Shown: positions 5,800 through 13,174, counted from the first letter of the stretch. The stretch: DNA of 14,701 nt from an uncultured Clostridia bacterium (GCA_947177115.1 CAMWTG010000034.1:1-14701), one strand, 5' to 3'. The notes: generated by a model not told the origin, from the letters alone. Program-made: numbers and translations.

Positions 5800-6750
5800 T
5801 TAATTGCTTTCCTCATCGGCCAGGGCCAGACCCATCATGGACAGCTTGTTGATGACCTCCTCCAGGCTCTTCCGGCCCAGGTTCCGGACCTTCATCATTT
5901 CGTCCTCGGTCTTGGAGATCAGGTCTTCCACCGTATTGATGTTGGCCCGCTTGAGGCAGTTGAAGCTGCGCACGCTGAGATCCAGCTCCTCGATGGTCAG
6001 CTCCAGCACCTTGTCCCGCTGGGTCTCCGCCTTCTCCACCACGGTGGAGCGGGAGCCCACGGTCTCGCTGAGGTCGGTGAACAGCGTGAAGTGGTCGCAC
6101 AGGATCTTGGCCCCCAGGCTCACCGCGTCCCGGGCGGAAATGGTGGAATCCGTCCAGACCTCGATGGTCAGCTTGTCAAAGTCCGTCATGTTGCCCACGC
6201 GGGTGTTCTCCACGGTATAGTTCACCTTATACACAGGGGTATAGATGGAGTCCACAGGGATGACGCCGATGATGCTCTGCTGAGGCTTGTTCCGGTCGGC
6301 TGGCACATAGCCTCGGCCATGGTTGAGGGTGATCTCCATGTTCAGCGATGCGCCGCTGCCCAGGGTGGCGATATGCAGGTCCGGATTGAGGACCTCCACC
6401 TCTCCATCGCTCTTGATGTCGCCGGCCGTCACCTCGCAAGGGCCCACCGCCTCGATAAAGACGGTCTTGACACCCTCGCTGTGGAGCTTGCAGATCAGCT
6501 GCTTCACGTTCAGCACGATGTCCGTCACATCCTCCTTGACGCCGGGGATGGTGGTAAACTCGTGCTGGACGCCGGCAATCTTGATGCTGGTGGCGGCGGT
6601 GCCGGGCAGGGAAGAGAGCATGATGCGGCGCAGGGCATTGCCGAGGGTGGTGCCATAGCCCCTCTCCAGGGGCTCTACCACGTATTTGCCGTAAGAATCA
6701 TCACCAGGGGTTTCAATGCACTCGATCTGGGGCTTCTCAATTTCAATCAT
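5800..6750 (-). CDS. rpoA: DNA-directed RNA polymerase alpha subunit
   Basis: The 316-residue protein has both alpha domains. The N-terminal dimerisation and assembly domain (about residues 1-230) includes PLERGYGTTLGNALRRIMLS, the helix that nucleates the alpha dimer. A short linker leads to the C-terminal domain from about residue 250, with EELDLSVRSFNCLKRANI and MKVRNLGRKSLEEV. That domain contacts UP elements and activators. The length is typical for Firmicutes. The ATG at 6750 follows GAAGGAGGGTACTGG. It sits between rpsD and rplQ as in the conserved alpha operon. The 81-bp gap before it carries a GC-only hairpin that may tune its expression. Confidence 0.98.
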   Translation of the reverse strand: MIEIEKPQIECIETPGDDSYGKYVVEPLERGYGTTLGNALRRIMLSSLPGTAATSIKIAGVQHEFTTIPGVKEDVTDIVLNVKQLICKLHSEGVKTVFIEAVGPCEVTAGDIKSDGEVEVLNPDLHIATLGSGASLNMEITLNHGRGYVPADRNKPQQSIIGVIPVDSIYTPVYKVNYTVENTRVGNMTDFDKLTIEVWTDSTISARDAVSLGAKILCDHFTLFTDLSETVGSRSTVVEKAETQRDKVLELTIEELDLSVRSFNCLKRANINTVEDLISKTEDEMMKVRNLGRKSLEEVINKLSMMGLALADEESN

Positions 6751-6773
6751 CCAGTACCCTCCTTCTCTTGGCA

Positions 6774-6791
6774 GGCCCGGAAACCCGGGCC
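6774..6791 (-). promoter_or_regulatory. GC-only hairpin in the rpsD-rpoA spacer
   Basis: On the minus strand the sequence reads GGCCCGG-GTTT-CCGGGCC, a perfect 7-bp all-GC stem with a tetraloop. It lies about 24 bases upstream of the rpoA start and just ahead of its ribosome binding site. No T-run follows, so it is not an obvious terminator. It could be a processing, mRNA-stability or translational control site; the role is inference. Confidence 0.4.
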
Positions 6792-6831
6792 CGCGCGAAA
6801 TTCAGTTCCATTAATCGAGGGTAGACTCCGG

Positions 6832-7437
6832 TTACTTGGAGTACAACTCGACGATGAGATGCTCCTCGATAGGCATATCGTTGATGTCCTCGCGGACGGG
6901 CAGACGGGTCACAGTGCCCTTCAGGGCGTTCTTCTCCCGCTCCAGCCACTGGGGAACCAGGACCACAGGGGCGTCCTCGCCCACCAGGCGCTTGAAGATG
7001 GGGGACTGACGGCTGGTATCCCGCACCTCGATCACATCGCCGGGCTTGAGCAGATAGGAGGGGATGTTGACCTTCTTGCCGTTGACGGTGAAGTGGGCGT
7101 GGCTCACCAGCTGCCGGGCCTGGCGGCGGGTGGAGGCGAAGCCCAGACGGTAGGCCACGTTGTCCAGACGGCGCTCGATGAGGACCAGCAGCTCCTCACC
7201 GGTCTTGCCCTGGCTGCGGGCAGCCTTCTCGTAGTACATGCGGAACTGCTTCTCCATGATGCCGTAGACAAACTTGACCTTCTGCTTCTCCTGGAGCTGC
7301 AGGGCATACTCGCTCTTCTTCTTGCGCATCTGGCCGCCGGGATTGCGGTTGGTATCCTTCTTGGCATAGCCCATTGCGGCGGGGGAAATGCCCAGAGCCT
7401 TGCAGCGCTTGGCTACGGGCTGCATATTCTTAGCCAT
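6832..7437 (-). CDS. rpsD: 30S ribosomal protein S4
   Basis: The 201-residue protein opens MAKNMQPVAKRCKALGISP and contains the S4 RNA-binding domain in the middle (RRLDNVAYRLGFASTRRQAR, then HAHFTVNGKKVNIPSYLLKP). S4 nucleates 16S rRNA folding at the 5' domain. Only one Cys (Cys12) is present in the N-terminal part, so this is the C-minus, zinc-free form. In B. subtilis rpsD is elsewhere and autoregulated; here it lies inside the alpha operon between rpsK and rpoA, as in many Clostridia. The ATG at 7437 is preceded by GAAGGAGGAATATTTC. The call is secure. Confidence 0.98.
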   Translation of the reverse strand: MAKNMQPVAKRCKALGISPAAMGYAKKDTNRNPGGQMRKKKSEYALQLQEKQKVKFVYGIMEKQFRMYYEKAARSQGKTGEELLVLIERRLDNVAYRLGFASTRRQARQLVSHAHFTVNGKKVNIPSYLLKPGDVIEVRDTSRQSPIFKRLVGEDAPVVLVPQWLEREKNALKGTVTRLPVREDINDMPIEEHLIVELYSK

Positions 7438-7464
7438 AATGAAATATTCCTCCTTCTTCCTTCA

Positions 7465-7866
7465 TCAGACGCGGCGGCGCTTCGGGGGCCGGCAGCCGTT
7501 GTGGGGGATGGGGGTGACGTCCTTGATCATGGTCACCTCCAGGCCCACGGCCTGGAGCGCCCGGATGGCGGCCTCGCGGCCCTGGCCGGGCCCCTTGACG
7601 AAGACCTCAACGGTCTTCAGGCCGTGCTCCATCGCGGCGCGGGCGGCCACCTCGGCGGCGGTCTGTGCGGCGAAGGGCGTGGACTTCTTGCTGCCACGGA
7701 AACCCTGTCCACCGGAGGAGGCCCAGGAAATGGCGTTGCCCTGGGAGTCGGTGACGGTCACCATGGTGTTGTTGAAGGAAGAACGGATATGGACCTGGCC
7801 CCTTTCAATGTTCTTCTTTTCGCGGCGGCGGCGGATGACCCGCTTGCCAGTTTTCGGTGCAGCCAT
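7465..7866 (-). CDS. rpsK: 30S ribosomal protein S11
   Basis: The 133-residue protein has a basic N-terminal tail and then GQVHIRSSFNNTMVTVTDSQ, the S11 hallmark. The glycine-rich platform segment is KGPGQGREAAIRALQ. The conserved basic C-terminus ends IPHNGCRPPKRRRV. S11 lies on the 30S platform and helps form the mRNA exit region with S7. The ATG at 7866 follows AAGGAGGGAGAATACAA. The 15-base gap to rpsM on one side and 27 bases to rpsD on the other fit an uninterrupted operon. Confidence 0.98.
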   Translation of the reverse strand: MAAPKTGKRVIRRRREKKNIERGQVHIRSSFNNTMVTVTDSQGNAISWASSGGQGFRGSKKSTPFAAQTAAEVAARAAMEHGLKTVEVFVKGPGQGREAAIRALQAVGLEVTMIKDVTPIPHNGCRPPKRRRV

Positions 7867-7881
7867 TTGTATTCTCCCTCC

Positions 7882-8250
7882 TTACTTCTTCTTGTTAGCG
7901 ATGGTCTTCTTGGGGCCCTTGCGGGTGCGCGCGTTGGTCTTGCTGCGCTGGCCGCGGACGGGCAGGCCGCGGCGGTGGCGGATGCCCCGGTAGCAGCCGA
8001 TCTCGGTCAGGCGCTTGATGTCCAGGGCCACGGAGCGGCGCAGGTCGCCCTCCACGGTGTAGCCGTGGTCAATGGCCTCACGGAGCTTGTTCTCCTCCGC
8101 CTCGGTCAGATCCTTCACGCGGGTGTCGGGGTTGACCCCGGTCTTCTCCAAGATGTCCTTGGCGCTCTTTCTGCCAATGCCGTAGATATACGTGAGGCCG
8201 ATCTCAATGCGTTTATCCTTGGGCAGGTCAATACCGGCAATTCTTGCCAT
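7882..8250 (-). CDS. rpsM: 30S ribosomal protein S13
   Basis: The 122-residue protein opens MARIAGIDLPKDKRIEIGLT. It carries the helix-two-turn-helix block YIYGIGRKSAKDIL and the conserved CYRGIRHRRGLPVRGQR motif, then a basic tail (KGPKKTIANKKK) that reaches the P-site. S13 sits in the head of the small subunit and forms bridges to the 50S. Length is typical. The ATG at 8250 follows GGAGGTGCAAAGTTA. Order infA-rpmJ-rpsM-rpsK is the standard one. Confidence 0.98.
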   Translation of the reverse strand: MARIAGIDLPKDKRIEIGLTYIYGIGRKSAKDILEKTGVNPDTRVKDLTEAEENKLREAIDHGYTVEGDLRRSVALDIKRLTEIGCYRGIRHRRGLPVRGQRSKTNARTRKGPKKTIANKKK

Positions 8251-8273
8251 TAACTTTGCACCTCCAAATTCAC

Positions 8274-8387
8274 TTAGCCCTGTCTCTGCTTATGCTTGGG
8301 GTTCTCGCAGATCACCATCAGGCGGCCCTTGCGGCGAATGATCTTGCACTTTTCGCACATGGGCTTCACGGACGGTCTAACTTTCAT
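8274..8387 (-). CDS. rpmJ: 50S ribosomal protein L36 (zinc-binding form)
   Basis: The 37-residue protein is MKVRPSVKPMCEKCKIIRRK at its start and ends ENPKHKQRQG. Cys11, Cys14, Cys27 and His32 form the zinc site of the C-plus version. The frame is open upstream, but the ATG at 8387 behind AGGAGGAATAGCAAC matches the universal L36 start. It lies between infA (13-base gap) and rpsM, its usual place. L36 is a small 50S component that contacts 23S rRNA. Confidence 0.98.
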   Translation of the reverse strand: MKVRPSVKPMCEKCKIIRRKGRLMVICENPKHKQRQG

Positions 8388-8400
8388 GTTGCTATTCCTC

Positions 8401-8619
8401 CTACTTCGTACGCCAGGTAATCCGGCCACGGGTGAGGTCATAGGGAGACATCTCCACCGTGACTTTGTCACCCGGCAAGATTCTGATGAAGTTCATCCTG
8501 AGTTTTCCGGAAATGTGGGCCAGAATGGTATGGCCGTTTCCTATGTCTACTTGGAATTTCGTGTTGGGGAGCGCCTCTACGACAACGCCCTCCACCTCGA
8601 TCATATCGGATTTTGCCAA
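8401..8619 (-). CDS. infA: Translation initiation factor IF-1 (TTG start)
   Basis: This is a 72-residue S1/OB-fold protein: MAKSDMIEVEGVVVEALPNT, then GHTILAHISGKLRMNFIRIL and LTRGRITWRTK. IF-1 occupies the 30S A-site during initiation and cooperates with IF-2 and IF-3. The family N-terminus MAKSD is reached only by using the TTG at 8619. It is preceded by CAGGAGGGATGAGCAC, a strong site at good distance; the nearby ATG at 8625-8627 is out of frame. The length then equals the usual 72. A non-ATG start in an essential factor implies lowered initiation efficiency. Four bases separate it from the upstream KOW gene. Confidence 0.95.
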   Translation of the reverse strand: MAKSDMIEVEGVVVEALPNTKFQVDIGNGHTILAHISGKLRMNFIRILPGDKVTVEMSPYDLTRGRITWRTK

Positions 8620-8623
8620 GTGC

Positions 8624-8908
8624 TCATCCCTCCTGGTCTGGATTACCATCCCCGCCAAACTGGGCGAGGGTCTTGCGGAGCTCGCTGTTCGAGAGCCGAT
8701 CCCCGCTTCGGATCTTTTCGGTCGCCCGGCAGTCGATGCGGGCCTGGAAAACAACGTGCTTGCGTTTTTTCCGCTTGGGCCGCTCCAGGCGCCGGGTCTT
8801 GCCGTCCGCCAGCAGGAGGAAATCCCCCTCCACGTCCAGGACGAAGAGAAGCTTTCCCTTATCCCTGCCGGCGGTGGCCTTTACAATGTCTGATCGCGCA
8901 ATGTCCAT
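8624..8908 (-). CDS. KOW-domain RNA-binding protein (L14e/L6e/L27e-like), spc-operon type
   Basis: The 94-residue protein starts MDIARSDIVKATAGRDKGKL, which opens a KOW-type SH3 fold (about residues 5-40, with Gly14, Asp16, Gly18 and the LLLADGKTR strand). A very basic run, RPKRKKRKHV, occurs at residues 43-52. The family (COG2163, eukaryotic L14e-like) is found in Firmicutes between map and infA; its role on the ribosome is not well defined. I chose the ATG at 8908 because AGCGGAG is nine bases upstream; a GTG at 8914 would add two residues but sits only three bases from GGAG. It begins seven bases after the map stop. The C-terminal tail after residue 60 is polar and probably flexible. Confidence 0.88.
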   Translation of the reverse strand: MDIARSDIVKATAGRDKGKLLFVLDVEGDFLLLADGKTRRLERPKRKKRKHVVFQARIDCRATEKIRSGDRLSNSELRKTLAQFGGDGNPDQEG

Positions 8909-8914
8909 AGCCAC

Positions 8915-9679
8915 TTACTCCGCTTTCGCCTCCGGGTCCGTCAGAAGCTCCGGCTCCCCATCGGTGATGAGGACCGTGTTCTCATAGTGGGCGGAGAGCC
9001 TGCCATCGGCGGTCTTGACCGTCCAGCCGTCCGGCATCACAAGGACGCCGGCCCGGCCTGCGTTGACCATAGGCTCCACGGCGATGGTCATCCCCCGCAG
9101 AAGTCGGGGACGGCCGGCGCGGGGCTCCACATAGTTGGGGACCTCCGGGGCCTCGTGCATCTTGGTCCCGATGCCGTGCCCCACGTATTCCCGCACCACG
9201 GAGAAACCGTTTGCTTCCACATAGCGCTGAATGGCGCCGGACAGATCCGGCAGGCGGTATCCCTCCCGGGCGTACTTGAGGCCCTCAAAGAAGCTCTGGC
9301 GGGTCACGTCAATGAGCCGCCGGGCCTCCTCCGAGATCCTGCCGCAGGGATAGGTCCCCGCGCAGTCGCCGTGGTACCCGTCCTTGAACGCGCCCACATC
9401 CACGGAGACGATGTCGCCCTCCTTCAGCACCCGGCTGCCCGGGATACCGTGGATGACCTCATCGTTCACCGAGATGCACACGCTGGCCGGATAACCGTTA
9501 TAGCCCAGAAAGGAGGGCTCGGCGCCTTTGGATTTGATAAACCGGTGTACCGCTCTGTCAATTTCTCGGGTTGTTACGCCAGGGGCTACCATAGCTCCCG
9601 CCAAGGCGCGAGCCGCCGCGGTAATTTTTCCCGCCTGGCGCATCAGCTGAATCTCATGGCTCGACTTCAGGGTGATCAT
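8915..9679 (-). CDS. map: Type I methionine aminopeptidase
   Basis: The 254-residue enzyme removes the initiator Met from nascent proteins at the ribosome. The pita-bread metal ligands are all visible: Asp94 (VSVDVGAF), Asp105 (HGDCAGT), His168 (VGHGIG), Glu202 (AVEPM) and Glu233 (HYENTV), with the substrate-site His77 and His175 also present. There is no N-terminal zinc-finger extension, so it is the short type Ia form. The start ATG at 9679 overlaps the adk stop (ATGA, 9676-9679). The preceding GATTGATGAAAA is a poor ribosome binding site, which points to translational coupling to adk. The secY-adk-map-infA order is the classic Gram-positive arrangement. Confidence 0.97.
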   Translation of the reverse strand: MITLKSSHEIQLMRQAGKITAAARALAGAMVAPGVTTREIDRAVHRFIKSKGAEPSFLGYNGYPASVCISVNDEVIHGIPGSRVLKEGDIVSVDVGAFKDGYHGDCAGTYPCGRISEEARRLIDVTRQSFFEGLKYAREGYRLPDLSGAIQRYVEANGFSVVREYVGHGIGTKMHEAPEVPNYVEPRAGRPRLLRGMTIAVEPMVNAGRAGVLVMPDGWTVKTADGRLSAHYENTVLITDGEPELLTDPEAKAE

Positions 9680-10317
9680 TTTTCATCAATCCCCAAAGCA
9701 GCCAGGATCGCCTGGGTGGTCCCCTCCTTGGTGGGGGCGGACTGCACAGGCCGGAGCAGGCCCCGCTGGCGGTAGAAGTCCACCAGGGGTTCCGTCTCCG
9801 TATGATAGACCTTGAGACGCTCACGGACCGTCTCAGGGGTATCATCCTTACGCTGAATCAGCTTGCCGCCGCAGTTGTCGCAGATGCCCTCCCGCCGGGG
9901 CGGAACGAACTCCACGTTATAGCTGGACCCGCAGGCCGCGCACACGCGGCGTCCGGACATACGGCGGAGAATCTCCTCCTCGGAGATCTCAATGGATACA
10001 ACGGCATCGAATTGGATGCCGGTCTTCTCCAGAGCCTCGGCCTGGGCGATGGTGCGGGGCACGCCGTCCAGAATATAACCGTTTTTGCAGTCATCCTGGG
10101 CGAGGCGCTCATTGACGATGCCGATGATGACCTCATCAGGCACCAGTGCGCCGGCATCGATATAGCTCTTGGCCTTCAGGCCGGTGGGCGTGCCGTCCTT
10201 GATGGCGGCGCGGAGGATGTTTCCGGTAGAGATGGTGGGAATCGCCAGCTTTTTGCAGAGGATCTCCGCCTGTGTGCCTTTACCGGCGCCGGGGGCGCCC
10301 AATAAAATCAGCTTCAT
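9676..10317 (-). CDS. adk: Adenylate kinase, zinc-binding LID form
   Basis: The 213-residue enzyme interconverts ATP + AMP and 2 ADP. GAPGAGKGT (7-15) is the P-loop and STGNILRAA (30-38) begins the AMP site. The LID (about 122-159) carries four cysteines, Cys126, Cys129, Cys146 and Cys149 (VCAACG and ICDNCG), predicting structural zinc as in Gram-positive homologues. DGVPRT (84-89) replaces the usual DGFPRT, and STGN replaces STGD; both changes are conservative but visible. The ATG at 10317 was chosen over an upstream frame opening because it gives the standard MKLILLGAPG start behind AAGGAGAAGGAT, 10 bases after the secY stop. Confidence 0.98.
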   Translation of the reverse strand: MKLILLGAPGAGKGTQAEILCKKLAIPTISTGNILRAAIKDGTPTGLKAKSYIDAGALVPDEVIIGIVNERLAQDDCKNGYILDGVPRTIAQAEALEKTGIQFDAVVSIEISEEEILRRMSGRRVCAACGSSYNVEFVPPRREGICDNCGGKLIQRKDDTPETVRERLKVYHTETEPLVDFYRQRGLLRPVQSAPTKEGTTQAILAALGIDEK

Positions 10318-10327
10318 ATCCTTCTCC

Positions 10328-11650
10328 TTAATCCAGGAAGCCCTTATACTGCCGCATGACCATCTGGTTCTCCAGGGCCTGCACCGTCTCCAGGGCCACG
10401 CCCACAACGATGATGACGGAGGTACCGCCGATACCCAGGTTGGTGGCGGTGAACTTGTCGGCCAGCAGAGGCAGAATGGCGACCACGCCCAGATACAGGG
10501 CGCCGAAGAGAGTGATCTTGTTCAGGACCCGGGAGATGAAATCGCTGGTGGGCCGGCCCGGCCGGAAGCCGGGAATAAAGCCGCCGTTGCGCTTGAGGTT
10601 ATTGGAGATCTCCACGGGGTTGAACTGGATGCTGGCGTAGAAATAGCTGAAACCGATGATCAGCACAAAATAGATCACAAGGTACAGCACGCTCTTGCTG
10701 TCGATGGCGTTGAGCACCGCCGCGCCGAAGGAATCCTTGGAGGGAGCGGGCAGGAACGCGCCGATGGTAGCAGGAATGGTAGCAATAGACTGGGCGAAGA
10801 TGACGGGCAGAACGCCGGACATATTCACCTTCATGGGCAGATTGCTGCTCTGGCCGCCGTACATCTTCCGGCCCACCTGCCGCTTGGCATACTGGACGGG
10901 GATGCGCCGCTCGGCATCATTGACGAACACGATCAGCACCACCAGAGCCAAGATGCCTACCACAATGAGGGCCACCCAAGCGGGATGCAGGACCAAGGCG
11001 GTCTCGGCCACAGTGCCGCCGGTGCGGACGGTGTTCCAGTTGATCACGGCATAGTACAGGCTCTGCACCATGCTGGGCACGCGGGAGATGATACCGGCAA
11101 ACAGGATCATGGAGATGCCGTTGCCCACGCCGAACTCATTGCACTGCTCGCCCAGCCACATCAGGAAGCTGGAACCAGCCACCCAGGAGATCATGATCAC
11201 CAGGGCCACCCAGATGTTGTCCTGCTCCAGGATGCCGTACCGCTTCATGATGAAGTAGTAACCCAGAGCCTGGAGGAACGCGATGGCGACCGTGGAATAG
11301 CGGGTGATGGACTGGATCTTCTTCTTGCCCTCCTCGCCGCCTTCCCTCTGGAGGCGCTCCAGGGCGGGGATGGCCACGGTCAGCAGCTGAATGATGATGG
11401 AGCTGTTGATATAGGGCTGGATACCCAGGGCGAAAACGGTGGCCTGTGCGAAAGCGCCGCCGCTCATCACGTTATACAGCCCCAGGATAGTGGTACCCAT
11501 GCCGTCAAGATACTGCTTGAGCTGAGTTACGTCAACATAGGGAACAGGGATCGCGCTGCCAATGCGGTAGATGACAAGGATCATTAAGGTGAACAGGATC
11601 TTTTTCCGCAGCTCGGGGACACCCCACGCTTTGCGAATGGTTTGGATCAT
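10328..11650 (-). CDS. secY: Preprotein translocase subunit SecY
   Basis: The 440-residue integral membrane protein is the pore of the Sec channel, exporting and inserting proteins at the cytoplasmic membrane. The N-terminal amphipathic segment precedes TM1 (KILFTLMILVIYRIGSAIPV). The plug region GLYNVMSGGA comes next. The signal-binding TM2 segment contains ALGIQPYINSSIIIQLL. GEQCNEFGVGNGIS is at about 167-180. The C4 cytoplasmic loop (RRIPVQYAKRQVGRKMYGGQ) contacts SecA and the ribosome. Hydrophobic stretches fit ten membrane spans. Its ATG at 11650 follows GGAGGTGAAGTAAC, a site built into the end of rplO. Order rplO-secY-adk is conserved. Confidence 0.98.
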   Translation of the reverse strand: MIQTIRKAWGVPELRKKILFTLMILVIYRIGSAIPVPYVDVTQLKQYLDGMGTTILGLYNVMSGGAFAQATVFALGIQPYINSSIIIQLLTVAIPALERLQREGGEEGKKKIQSITRYSTVAIAFLQALGYYFIMKRYGILEQDNIWVALVIMISWVAGSSFLMWLGEQCNEFGVGNGISMILFAGIISRVPSMVQSLYYAVINWNTVRTGGTVAETALVLHPAWVALIVVGILALVVLIVFVNDAERRIPVQYAKRQVGRKMYGGQSSNLPMKVNMSGVLPVIFAQSIATIPATIGAFLPAPSKDSFGAAVLNAIDSKSVLYLVIYFVLIIGFSYFYASIQFNPVEISNNLKRNGGFIPGFRPGRPTSDFISRVLNKITLFGALYLGVVAILPLLADKFTATNLGIGGTSVIIVVGVALETVQALENQMVMRQYKGFLD

Positions 11651-11651
11651 G

Positions 11652-12092
11652 TTACTTCACCTCCGCCTTCCCGCCAGCCGCCTCGATCGCCTCCTGAGCG
11701 GACTTGGAGAATGCAGAAGCTTCCACCGTGAGTTTCTTTGTAATCTTTCCGTTGCCCAGCACCTTGTAGCCGTAGGGGCACTTGCTGAGGATGCCCTTGT
11801 CCAGCAGGACCTGGGCGGTAACGGTGTCGCCATCGTTAAAGGCGTTCAGCGCGCTGAGGTTGATGATCTCCAGAGGCTTGGCGAAGATGTTGTTGAAGCC
11901 GCGCTTGGGGACCCGGCGGGCCAGAGGCATCTGGCCGCCTTCAAACCCAACGCGGACGCCGCCGCCGCTGCGGGCCTTCTGGCCCTTATGACCGCGGCCT
12001 GCGGTCTTGCCGTTGCCCGTACCGGCGCCACGGCCCTTGCGCTTCCCAACATGGGTGGAGCCGGCGGCGGGAGACAGTTCGTGCAGATTCAT
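11652..12092 (-). CDS. rplO: 50S ribosomal protein L15
   Basis: The 146-residue protein opens MNLHELSPAAGSTHVGKRKG. The long glycine- and basic-rich extension follows (GAGTGNGKTAGRGHKGQKAR), then GFEGGQMPLARRVPKRGFNN and a globular L15e/L18e-type C-terminal domain. L15 stabilises 23S rRNA late in 50S assembly. The ATG at 12092 follows AAGGAGGTACCGGAAC. Its last codons contain the ribosome binding site for secY, one base away. Confidence 0.98.
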   Translation of the reverse strand: MNLHELSPAAGSTHVGKRKGRGAGTGNGKTAGRGHKGQKARSGGGVRVGFEGGQMPLARRVPKRGFNNIFAKPLEIINLSALNAFNDGDTVTAQVLLDKGILSKCPYGYKVLGNGKITKKLTVEASAFSKSAQEAIEAAGGKAEVK

Positions 12093-12106
12093 GTTCCGGT
12101 ACCTCC

Positions 12107-12289
12107 TTACTTCGTCTCTTGGACGCTCAGCAGATAGCCGATCTTGGCGATCTTGCCCCGCGTCTGTGCATTGTCGGGCTGTACGGTGGAATCACCGATC
12201 TTCCGCAGCCCCAGGGAGTTGGCAGTGGCGATGTGCTTTTCCAATCTGCCGTTGAGGCTCTTGACGAGCTTGATGTTCAGATTTGCCAT
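12107..12289 (-). CDS. rpmD: 50S ribosomal protein L30
   Basis: The 60-residue protein is the short bacterial L30: MANLNIKLVKSLNGRLEKHI, then LGLRKIGDSTVQPDNAQTRG and KIGYLLSVQE. The open frame extends upstream, but the ATG at 12289 with GAGGGGTCGTGAC just before it gives the normal length and start. It lies between rpsE (14-base gap) and rplO, its usual neighbours. L30 is a peripheral 50S protein and is absent from some bacteria, so its presence is mildly informative. Confidence 0.97.
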   Translation of the reverse strand: MANLNIKLVKSLNGRLEKHIATANSLGLRKIGDSTVQPDNAQTRGKIAKIGYLLSVQETK

Positions 12290-12303
12290 GTCACGACCCC
12301 TCC

Positions 12304-12804
12304 TTAACCAACGATCTCTTCCACGCTCTTGCCCCGGATGCGGGCCACTTCGGCGGGACCACGCAGGCTCTTGAGGCCCTCGAAGGTCGCGGCGACCACG
12401 TTCTGGGGGTTGTTGGAGCGCAGGCACTTTGCGCGGATATCCCGGATGCCGGCCGCCTCCATGACGGCACGGACGGGGCCGCCGGCGATGATGCCGGTAC
12501 CTTCGGCGGCGGGCTTGAGCATAACCCGGCCGGCGCCGAACTCGCCGATGACCTCATGGGGGATGGTGGTGCCGGACACGGTGATGTTCATCATGTTCTT
12601 CTTGGCGTCCTCCAGGCCCTTGCGGATGGCCTCGGGGACCTCGGCGGCCTTGCCCAGGCCGAAGCCCACCTTGCCCTTGCCATCGCCAACGACCATCAGG
12701 GCGGAGAACTTCATGACACGGCCGCCCTTGACGGTCTTGCTGACGCGGTTGAGGTGAACGACCTTCTCGATATACTCACTCTGGGGTTTTTCAAATCTAG
12801 GCAT
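12304..12804 (-). CDS. rpsE: 30S ribosomal protein S5
   Basis: The 166-residue protein has the dsRBD-like N-terminal domain with VKGGRVMKFSALMVVGDGKG and KVGFGLGKAAEVPEAI. The C-terminal domain follows, with AGGPVRAVMEAAGIRDIRAK and SNNPQNVVAATFEGL. S5 lines the mRNA entry and contributes to decoding accuracy (the spectinomycin/ram site). The segment around VKGGRV, where spectinomycin-resistance changes occur in other bacteria, looks wild type. The ATG at 12804 follows GGGAGGAGAAGAGAAT. Confidence 0.98.
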   Translation of the reverse strand: MPRFEKPQSEYIEKVVHLNRVSKTVKGGRVMKFSALMVVGDGKGKVGFGLGKAAEVPEAIRKGLEDAKKNMMNITVSGTTIPHEVIGEFGAGRVMLKPAAEGTGIIAGGPVRAVMEAAGIRDIRAKCLRSNNPQNVVAATFEGLKSLRGPAEVARIRGKSVEEIVG

Positions 12805-12820
12805 ATTCTCTTCTCCTCCC

Positions 12821-13174
12821 TTAGAATTTCAGGCCGCCCTCACGGGCGCCCTCGGCCAGTTCCGCCACGCGGCCGTGATACAGGTAGCCGCCGCGGTCGA
12901 AAACCACCTCTTCGATACCCTTGGCCAGGGCCGCTTTGGCAACAGCCTTGCCCACCTCGCGGGCGGCGGTCTTGTTGCCGCCGTTGCCGTCCAGCTTCAG
13001 GGAGGAAGCAGAGCAGAGCGTCACGCCGGCAACATCATCGATCACCTGGGCGTAGATGTTCTTCTCGCTGCGGAACACGTTCAGACGGGGGCGCTGGGCG
13101 GTGCCGGAGATCTTGGCGCGCACACGCTGATGCCTCTTGAGCCGCTGAGCGTTGGTATTGGGTTTCTTAATCAT
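12821..13174 (-). CDS. rplR: 50S ribosomal protein L18
   Basis: The 117-residue protein starts MIKKPNTNAQRLKRHQRVRA. It contains RPRLNVFRSEKNIYAQVIDD and ends VFDRGGYLYHGRVAELAEGA followed by REGGLKF. L18 binds 5S rRNA together with L5 and L25 and anchors it to the 50S central protuberance. Length and motifs are standard. The ATG at 13174 follows AGGAGGCGAGCTGAAAA. It is 16 bases after rplF. Confidence 0.98.
   Translation of the reverse strand: MIKKPNTNAQRLKRHQRVRAKISGTAQRPRLNVFRSEKNIYAQVIDDVAGVTLCSASSLKLDGNGGNKTAAREVGKAVAKAALAKGIEEVVFDRGGYLYHGRVAELAEGAREGGLKF

Noticed and set aside
5713..8253. 846-residue open frame on the plus strand
   Set aside because: It runs antisense to rpoA, rpsD, rpsK and rpsM, which are certain. 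The long frame is a by-product of GC-rich third codon positions and has low-complexity His/Leu/Gly composition.
10169..11587. 472-residue open frame on the plus strand
   Set aside because: Antisense to adk and secY; His/Asp/Gly-rich translation with no domain, no ribosome binding site.
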